Source: Muribaculaceae bacterium
GTDB lineage: Bacteria; Bacteroidota; Bacteroidia; Bacteroidales; Muribaculaceae
Direction of reading: 5' to 3'
Assembly (NCBI GenBank): GCA_017619255.1
Contig: JAFZSS010000233.1
Span: 1 to 13,338 of the forward strand
DNA length: 13,338 nt
Made by a program: the position numbers and the translations under genes
Shown: positions 1 through 5,195 of the stretch, piece by piece
Numbering within the stretch: the first letter of the stretch is position 1
Layout of the letters: the number at the start of each line of letters is the position of its first letter
Notes under the pieces: model-generated
Told to the model about the DNA's origin: nothing
The model's input: the letters and a program-made list of their open reading frames with translations, nothing else
Databases searched by the model: none

Positions 1-375
1 CTCGGCGGAATGCAGCGCTACTGGATGGTGCCTGACGAGCTCGGCGCTGTCAGTGACGGTGGCACCCGCGTTGAGAGCATGAATGTTGAATATGGCACCG
101 ACGATGAGGGCAACGAGGAAATCACCCTCTTCATCTTCAAGTGCTACAACGGCATGGCCGTGTACAAAATCGGTACTGGCGTGACTGGCGACGAGCCCGG
201 TCCCGGCATCAAGGGTGATGTGAACGGTGACGGTGAGGTCAACATCGCCGATGTCAACGCAGCCATCGACATGATTCTCTCGGGCAACTCATCAGCGTCA
301 GGTGATGTCAACGAGGACGGTGAGGTCAACATCGCCGATATCAACGCCCTGATAGCCATCATCCTGAACAACTAA
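1..375 (+). CDS. C-terminal part of secreted dockerin-bearing protein (5' end off window)
   Basis: The reading frame is open from base 1 to the TAA at 373-375, so the gene begins to the left of the window and only its last 124 residues are visible. The first ~60 residues align without large gaps to the same region of the next gene (about 60% identity by eye; shared blocks DDEG, TLF, YNGMA, YKIG), so the two are tandem paralogues. A short Gly/Pro linker leads to a two-repeat dockerin type I module (each repeat starts GDVN and contains EVNIAD), with the calcium-ligand positions D1, N3, D5, N9 and D12 kept in both repeats. The product is presumably exported like its paralogue, but no signal peptide can be seen. 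The function of the main domain is not recognised. The next gene starts 126 bp downstream and no good promoter is seen between them, so co-transcription is likely. Confidence 0.85.
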   Translation, partial: LGGMQRYWMVPDELGAVSDGGTRVESMNVEYGTDDEGNEEITLFIFKCYNGMAVYKIGTGVTGDEPGPGIKGDVNGDGEVNIADVNAAIDMILSGNSSASGDVNEDGEVNIADINALIAIILNN

Positions 376-411
376 AACCGCACCCCGACAAAGGGGGACA
401 GATAACTCATG

Positions 412-462
412 GTTGCGGATTGAACGGAGTGCATGAAGACCACATCCGCGTCAATCCGCAAC
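412..462 (+). repeat. Long hairpin between two paralogous genes
   Basis: A perfect 12-bp inverted repeat has arms at 412-423 (GTTGCGGATTGA) and 451-462. Inside it, 425-428 pairs with 445-448 and 429-431 with 441-443, leaving a 9-nt loop at 432-440. It is not followed by a long T run, so it does not look like a standard intrinsic terminator. A mature mRNA of genes 1 and 2 would carry it 37 nt after the first stop codon and 39 nt before the chosen start of the second gene. It could be a processing or stability element, or an operator. The remainder of the 376-501 gap holds only a weak 4-bp C/G hairpin at 383-396. Confidence 0.6.
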
Positions 463-501
463 TTTGATATAAGACCGAAATCACCAAATATAATCATAAC
501 A

Positions 502-1893
502 ATGAAAAAAGCTTTACTACTCTTCATCACCCTGCTCACCGCGACAATCAGCGCATGGGCAATCACCGACGGCCAAACCTATCCCGAGGTTAACGGCATC
601 AAAATCGTCAACAAGTGGATTTTTGACCGCGTGCACAGCGGCACGGCCTACACCAGCAACGCCATCTGTAACCAACGCGCCCGCACGGCGACGATGGACC
701 AGGGCATCATCTATGTGTCACGCAGCGAGGAACGCGCCGTCATCATCGGCACCGACACCATCTCGCAGTCCATCATCCACCGCTTCTCGGCAGAGGACGG
801 CAGCCAACTCGAAGACCTGCCCCTGACACTCAACGGCGCCCCCTACGGACGCTTCCTGGGTGTTGCCAGCATCGGCAGGGACAGCTTCCACCACATCTGG
901 GTGGCACCGATGACCAGCACAGCTCAGCAGTATGTACCAGTCTATCTGGTCAATACCGAGACAGGCGAGCTGACCCTTGTCGTGGAGATGGACAAGGGCG
1001 ACGCACCTCAGCGCACCGACTACCTTGATGTCATCGGAGACATCACGCGTGAACAGGCCGAGTGTAACATCATGACCGTCTCGGGCTCGACAGCCGACCC
1101 CGGCTTCCCCACCCTGTACCGCATGCATGCCGACCAGGGCGGTGATTGGGAAGGCGGTTTTGACGGCGACCCCTACATGGATGTCATCAACTTCTACCCC
1201 GAAACCAAGACAGGTTTCTCGCTGGCTCCCGTAATCAAGATGATCGAAGGCGCCGACGAGGATTCACGCTACAGTGGCGAAATGTTCTATATTGACTGCT
1301 TTGACACCGCGCCGGTAATTTACGATTTCTCTGGTTCAGTCATCGACTCGTTTGAGGACACTGATCCCACATTATGGCCCCAGTCCCAACCTAACGGCTG
1401 TATCGAGTTCAAACTGGAAGACCGCAATTTCCTCGTTTATGTCAATGCCGACATGAACGGTAACGGACACGGCTGCCAAGCCAACATCTGCGAGCTGGGC
1501 GAAGGCATGTCACTCGGCGGCATGACAAAGTACTGGACGGTTCCCGCCGACAGTCTGGGCAAAGTGAACGACAGCGGTTTGCGCGTACACTGCTTTGCCG
1601 TGGACTATGGCGTTGATGATGAAGGCTACGAGGAGGTAACCCTCTTCACCTTCAAAGCCTATAACGGTATGGCCATCTACAAAATCGGCCGAAATGTGGA
1701 CGCGGGCGGCACACCCCCTTCCGGCAACCCCGGTGATGTAAACGGTGACGGCGAAGTCAACATCGCCGATGTTAACGCCTTGATTGATATGATTCTGTCT
1801 GGCCAGACATCTGCTTCAGGAGATGTCAATTCTGACGGTGAGGTCAACATCGCCGATGTCAACGCCGTCATCGCCATAATTCTTGGGTCATGA
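502..1893 (+). CDS. Secreted protein of unknown function with C-terminal dockerin
   Basis: The 463-residue product has a clear Sec signal peptide at 1-20 (MKK, then a hydrophobic run, ending SAWA). This decides the ATG at 502; the in-frame ATG at 433 lies inside the intergenic hairpin and would bury the signal. Residues ~21-395 form one unrecognised region rich in beta-type patterns and aromatic/acidic motifs. They might be a beta-propeller-like fold, but I see no diagnostic repeat or catalytic motif. A Gly/Pro linker (~396-410) leads to a dockerin type I pair at 411-463 with both calcium loops intact. The partial upstream gene is a paralogue. The stop codon overlaps the start of the phosphodiester glycosidase gene by ATGA, so the two are probably translationally coupled and act in the same process. 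No enzyme activity can be assigned. Confidence 0.85.
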   Translation: MKKALLLFITLLTATISAWAITDGQTYPEVNGIKIVNKWIFDRVHSGTAYTSNAICNQRARTATMDQGIIYVSRSEERAVIIGTDTISQSIIHRFSAEDGSQLEDLPLTLNGAPYGRFLGVASIGRDSFHHIWVAPMTSTAQQYVPVYLVNTETGELTLVVEMDKGDAPQRTDYLDVIGDITREQAECNIMTVSGSTADPGFPTLYRMHADQGGDWEGGFDGDPYMDVINFYPETKTGFSLAPVIKMIEGADEDSRYSGEMFYIDCFDTAPVIYDFSGSVIDSFEDTDPTLWPQSQPNGCIEFKLEDRNFLVYVNADMNGNGHGCQANICELGEGMSLGGMTKYWTVPADSLGKVNDSGLRVHCFAVDYGVDDEGYEEVTLFTFKAYNGMAIYKIGRNVDAGGTPPSGNPGDVNGDGEVNIADVNALIDMILSGQTSASGDVNSDGEVNIADVNAVIAIILGS

Positions 1894-4256
1894 CACGGTC
1901 TCATCAACACCTCCTATGCCTCGTCGCCTTATCCCTCGCTTGTCTCACCGGTACAGCTCGTGACCAATGGGTGATTGGCGACAAGGCATACGATGTGGAC
2001 ACCCTCATCTTTCCGCACCTGGTCGGACCAGGCGTAACCGCAGCCAAATTTGACATCCCTGAACTGCCCCTCAAGGTCAGTGTGGTCGAGATGGACTTGA
2101 CCAATCCTTACATCGTCATGGAGACATGCCTGGGCGGCGAGAAAGCGGTGGCTTGCGAGACTCCCGTCAATATGGCGACACGCAACACACAGCCGGGACA
2201 CGAAGTGGTGGCGGCCCTCAATGGCGATTTCTTTATGACCTCCCCCACTAACGAGGTGGGACTCCCACTGAGCGGCCAGGTACGCAACGACGAGTTGGTG
2301 CTCAGCGGTCACAACCGCGCCTGTTTCATACTCGACGAGAATAACCGCCCCTTCATGGACCGCCTGACTTTCACAGGGCAGGTAATCAGTGGCGAACACT
2401 CCTTTGCTCTCAACCTGGTGAACCGCATGCGATATGCCTACGAGAATATCGCAGCCAACCAGTCCTTCCTCTTTACCCGCAGCTACGGACCCGTGACCTA
2501 CGACGGCTCCAGTTCGGGTAAGATGGTACTGCTGCGCCCCGCTGAAGGTGCATTCAGTTGGCGGGCTAACGGCCTGGAGCATTGCGTTATTGAAGACATC
2601 TTTGATGCCCAAGGCTCGACTACGATTCCCGACGGAAAGGCCATCCTGTGGCTCAAAGGCACTTATGCCAACCAGACTGAGTGGATGGCTGTGGGCGACG
2701 AGCTGGACATCAGCTTCAGGTTTACCCTCAACAACGGCCCCCAAGATGTGAACATCCATCAGCTCATCGGCGGCAGCAACCACATCATCATGCAGAACGG
2801 GCAGTTCAAAGAAGACTGGGCAGAGCGCCATCCACGCACCGCCATCGGCTTTAACGCCGACAGCACCCGCCTCTATTTTGTCGTGGTTGATGGACGCCAC
2901 ATGACTTCGGTGGGCGTGACCCTCAAGGAAATGTACGGCATCTTTGAAGCATTGGGTGCCTACAACGCAGTGAACCTCGATGGCGGCGGCTCCTCCTGCA
3001 TTCTTGCCAACGACGAGGTGCTGAACCATCCCAGCGATGGCCCCGTGCGTGCCGTGGGCAATGGCTGTCTAATTGTCTCGACAGCCCCCGAGGACGATGG
3101 AATCGGCATCATCAGCTTTGAGCCTCGCTGCTTTAACCTGTCGATTTCGGCTACCACCGCGTTTGATGTGTGGGGCTACAACCAGTACGGCGTGCTCAAG
3201 ACGCGCAACCTGGAAGGATGTACTTTCTCCTGCGACCCCGAAGTGGGTCATTTCGACAGTGAAGGGTACTTCCACGCCGTCTCCACTCCAGCATCGGGTA
3301 ACCTGTATGCCCACTATAACGGCATAACCGCCACCCAGCCTGTCACCATCATGGAGGCTCAGTGGATGTTGGTTAGCGACAGCGTGGTCATTGACCAGTT
3401 TCACCCTTATGCCATCAACATCAACGGTATCAGCGGCTATGGACTGGATAAGGTGGACCCTTCGGTGGTGGCCTGGACCTCATCCGATGAGAGCGTCTGC
3501 ACCGTCGACGACATGGGCATCATCACAGCAGTTGCCGACGGACAGACCTTCGTGGGCTCCAGCCACCCGCTCCTCGCCGACTCGTTGCTCGTGAGGGTAG
3601 AGAATCCTAAGGCCCGCGTAACCACTGTTGAGAATGCACCCATCGATCCCGAGACATGGTCAATCACCCAGAGCGGCGGCAAGAATCAGGTAATCACATC
3701 CCTGGGTAACGGCTTGCAGATAGACTTCACCGGAGCATCGTCACGCAATCCGTATATCAAAATCTCCAAAGCCGTGCAAATGTGGGGCTTGCCCGACACG
3801 CTCAGACTGCGCATCAGACCTGGCGATATCCAGTTCAAAACGGTCAAGATACTTGTCGAGACAGCCTACGGCGATCGCTCCACAGTGGAGTACGCCATCA
3901 GCGATGCCGGCAATGAGGTGAGCCTGGATGTACCAGTGAGCGACATCTGCGATGCAACCGACTTAGGCAATTTCCCATTACACCTGGTGTATTATTATCT
4001 TACTTACAACGCTGTCACCATCGGTGAGCAGTACAGCCTTCAGATTCCGGGCATGGAGCTGGTCTACGACAGCATGCCGCCCATTGAGCATATCACAGGC
4101 GATGTGAATCTAGACGGCGAGGTCAACATCGCCGATGTCAATGCAGTCATCGACATCATCCTGACAGGAAGTTTCCTGAACACGGCCGATGTGAATGGTG
4201 ATGGTGAAGTGAGCATTGCCGACATTAACGCCCTTATTGGCCTTATCTTGCGATAA
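1890..4256 (+). CDS. Phosphodiester glycosidase (NAGPA/DUF2233 family) with Ig-like region and dockerin
   Basis: This 788-residue exported protein has a hydrophobic N-terminus (about 8-23). SLAC at 15-18 is a poor lipobox, so a soluble secreted form is more likely than a lipoprotein. Residues ~60-395 carry the NAGPA/DUF2233 phosphodiester glycosidase signature: HPRTAIG at 314-320, DGRH at 334-337 and LDGGGSS at 363-369, followed by a VGNG segment. The human relative is the 'uncovering enzyme', which removes GlcNAc from a GlcNAc-1-phosphodiester; bacterial members are thought to act on sugar phosphodiesters in surface glycans, with substrate here unknown. Around 525-570 there is a bacterial Ig-like stretch (WTSSDESVCTVDD...GIITAV). 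Residues ~595-730 look like a carbohydrate-binding-type beta-sandwich. Residues 737-788 are a dockerin pair, whose second repeat has VSIAD in place of VNIAD. The ATGA overlap with the upstream gene fixes the start and suggests coupling. Confidence 0.9.
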   Translation: MTRSHQHLLCLVALSLACLTGTARDQWVIGDKAYDVDTLIFPHLVGPGVTAAKFDIPELPLKVSVVEMDLTNPYIVMETCLGGEKAVACETPVNMATRNTQPGHEVVAALNGDFFMTSPTNEVGLPLSGQVRNDELVLSGHNRACFILDENNRPFMDRLTFTGQVISGEHSFALNLVNRMRYAYENIAANQSFLFTRSYGPVTYDGSSSGKMVLLRPAEGAFSWRANGLEHCVIEDIFDAQGSTTIPDGKAILWLKGTYANQTEWMAVGDELDISFRFTLNNGPQDVNIHQLIGGSNHIIMQNGQFKEDWAERHPRTAIGFNADSTRLYFVVVDGRHMTSVGVTLKEMYGIFEALGAYNAVNLDGGGSSCILANDEVLNHPSDGPVRAVGNGCLIVSTAPEDDGIGIISFEPRCFNLSISATTAFDVWGYNQYGVLKTRNLEGCTFSCDPEVGHFDSEGYFHAVSTPASGNLYAHYNGITATQPVTIMEAQWMLVSDSVVIDQFHPYAININGISGYGLDKVDPSVVAWTSSDESVCTVDDMGIITAVADGQTFVGSSHPLLADSLLVRVENPKARVTTVENAPIDPETWSITQSGGKNQVITSLGNGLQIDFTGASSRNPYIKISKAVQMWGLPDTLRLRIRPGDIQFKTVKILVETAYGDRSTVEYAISDAGNEVSLDVPVSDICDATDLGNFPLHLVYYYLTYNAVTIGEQYSLQIPGMELVYDSMPPIEHITGDVNLDGEVNIADVNAVIDIILTGSFLNTADVNGDGEVSIADINALIGLILR

Positions 4257-4274
4257 AACTTGACAGATAATAAT

Positions 4275-4339
4275 TTAAGGTTTAGGGTTTAGAGTTTATG
4301 ATTCTTTTGTGTCAGACATACTCTAAACTCTAAACTTAA
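4275..4339 (+). repeat. Inverted heptamer repeat in cutC leader
   Basis: Three tandem heptamers of the type RRGTYTR (4278-4298) face three inverted heptamers (4317-4337). The core arms 4280-4295 and 4320-4335 pair over 16 bp with only one G-U (4286/4329), and TTAA at 4275-4278 can pair with 4336-4339 around a bulged G. The loop is about 24 nt (4296-4319). It lies between the phosphodiester glycosidase stop and the cutC start, 8 nt before the ATG. It may serve as a transcription-ending or mRNA-structural element. No convincing TTTG/TAnnTTTG promoter was found in this 91-bp gap. Confidence 0.65.
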
Positions 4340-4347
4340 TTGAGAAT

Positions 4348-5100
4348 ATGAAACGAGAAGAATTTATGGTGGAAGTGTGTGCCAATGGCGTGGAGTCATG
4401 CCTGGCAGCACAGCAAGGAGGAGCCGACCGCGTGGAGTTGTGCGCCGGCATCCCCGAGGGTGGAACGACACCCAGTTATGGCGAAATCAAAGTGGCGCGA
4501 CGAGAGCTCACAACAACGAGGCTGCATGTCATCATCCGCCCTCGCGGCGGGGATTTCCTGTATTCTGACCTGGAGATTGAACGCATGGCGGCAGACATCG
4601 CCGCTTGCCGCGAGTTGGGCGTCGACGGTGTGGTGTTCGGTTGCCTGAATGCCGACGGCACTGTCGATGTCGAAAAGAACCGCTACCTCATGGAATGCGC
4701 CAAAGGGATGAGTGTGACCTGCCACCGTGCCTTTGACCGTGCTGCCGACCCCGAGCAAGCGTTGGAAACCATTATCAGTCTCGGCTTTGACCGCATCCTC
4801 ACCTCGGGCCAACAGCCCAAGGCCATCCAGGGTGCGGAACTGCTCGCCCGGCCCAACAGCCAGGCGGCAGGCCGCATCATCCTGATGGCGGGCAGCGGCG
4901 TGACCGAGCAGAACATCCGCCTGCTGTGCGAGATAACAGGTCTGCATGAATTCCATTTCTCGGGCCGCGAATCCCAACCCAGCGCGATGCAATATGTCAA
5001 TCCCAACCTCTATATGGGTCGTCCTGGCGCCAACGAGGCCGCTTTGGATTACACTACAGCACGCCGTGTCCAAGCCACCATTGCCCAATTGCTTGACTGA
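4348..5100 (+). CDS. cutC: CutC family protein
   Basis: The 250-residue cytosolic protein matches the CutC family over its whole length and is of usual size. Recognisable blocks are VEVCANG at 8-14, GGADRVELC at 24-32, IRPRGGDFLY at 63-72, GVVFG, CHRAFD (most relatives have FHRAFD), ILTSG, LMAGSGV and HFSGR. The fold is a TIM barrel. The family is named for copper homeostasis, but that role is doubtful: in E. coli the copper phenotype was traced to the MicL small RNA made from the end of the cutC transcript. The enzymatic activity, if any, is not settled. The ATG at 4348 gives a normal N-terminus; Met7 is a possible alternative. It sits between dockerin-tagged genes but has neither signal peptide nor tag, so it is probably an unrelated passenger. 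Confidence 0.93.
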   Translation: MKREEFMVEVCANGVESCLAAQQGGADRVELCAGIPEGGTTPSYGEIKVARRELTTTRLHVIIRPRGGDFLYSDLEIERMAADIAACRELGVDGVVFGCLNADGTVDVEKNRYLMECAKGMSVTCHRAFDRAADPEQALETIISLGFDRILTSGQQPKAIQGAELLARPNSQAAGRIILMAGSGVTEQNIRLLCEITGLHEFHFSGRESQPSAMQYVNPNLYMGRPGANEAALDYTTARRVQATIAQLLD

Positions 5101-5110
5101 CAAGCGACGC

Positions 5111-5152
5111 AACACAATGGCAAGAAAATGATATTTTTCTTGCCATTGTGTT
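5111..5152. repeat. Perfect 18-bp dyad overlapping protease promoter
   Basis: The left arm 5111-5128 (AACACAATGGCAAGAAAA) and right arm 5135-5152 are perfectly complementary around a 6-nt spacer. The dyad starts 10 nt after the cutC stop. Its right arm contains the -33 element of the promoter for the C10 protease gene. As RNA it would be in the 3' end of a cutC transcript. Its A/T-rich part lies at the loop rather than after the stem, so it is not a typical intrinsic terminator. As DNA it could be an operator for the protease gene. Both readings are inference. Confidence 0.65.
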
Positions 5153-5170
5153 CGGCTTGCACTATCTTTG
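5139..5170 (+). promoter_or_regulatory. Bacteroidetes-type promoter for C10 protease gene
   Basis: TATCTTTG at 5163-5170 matches the -7 consensus TAnnTTTG exactly. CTTG at 5139-5142 matches the -33 TTTG with one change, at a spacing of 20 nt. Transcription should start a few bases downstream, giving a leader of about 20 nt before the ATG at 5196. The site supports that start over the in-frame ATG at 5148, which lies upstream of the -7 box. Confidence 0.7.
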
Positions 5171-5195
5171 CGCCACTCAACAAAAGAAATTGAAT

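Noticed and set aside
433..501. Upstream in-frame start for the second dockerin gene
   Set aside because: It would add 23 residues before a perfect signal peptide and begins within the hairpin loop; 502 is the better start.
1929..3029. Long open frame (366 codons) on the - strand
   Set aside because: It lies fully antisense to the phosphodiester glycosidase domain, whose motifs are unmistakable, and its translation has no family signal. It is a by-product of codon bias.
4280..4298. Resemblance of the repeats to TTTAGGG telomere units
   Set aside because: Only one unit fits, the context is plainly bacterial, and the units vary. The similarity is accidental.
5148..5195. Upstream in-frame start for the C10 protease
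   Set aside because: The ATG lies in the dyad and upstream of the -7 promoter box, and would hide the signal peptide.
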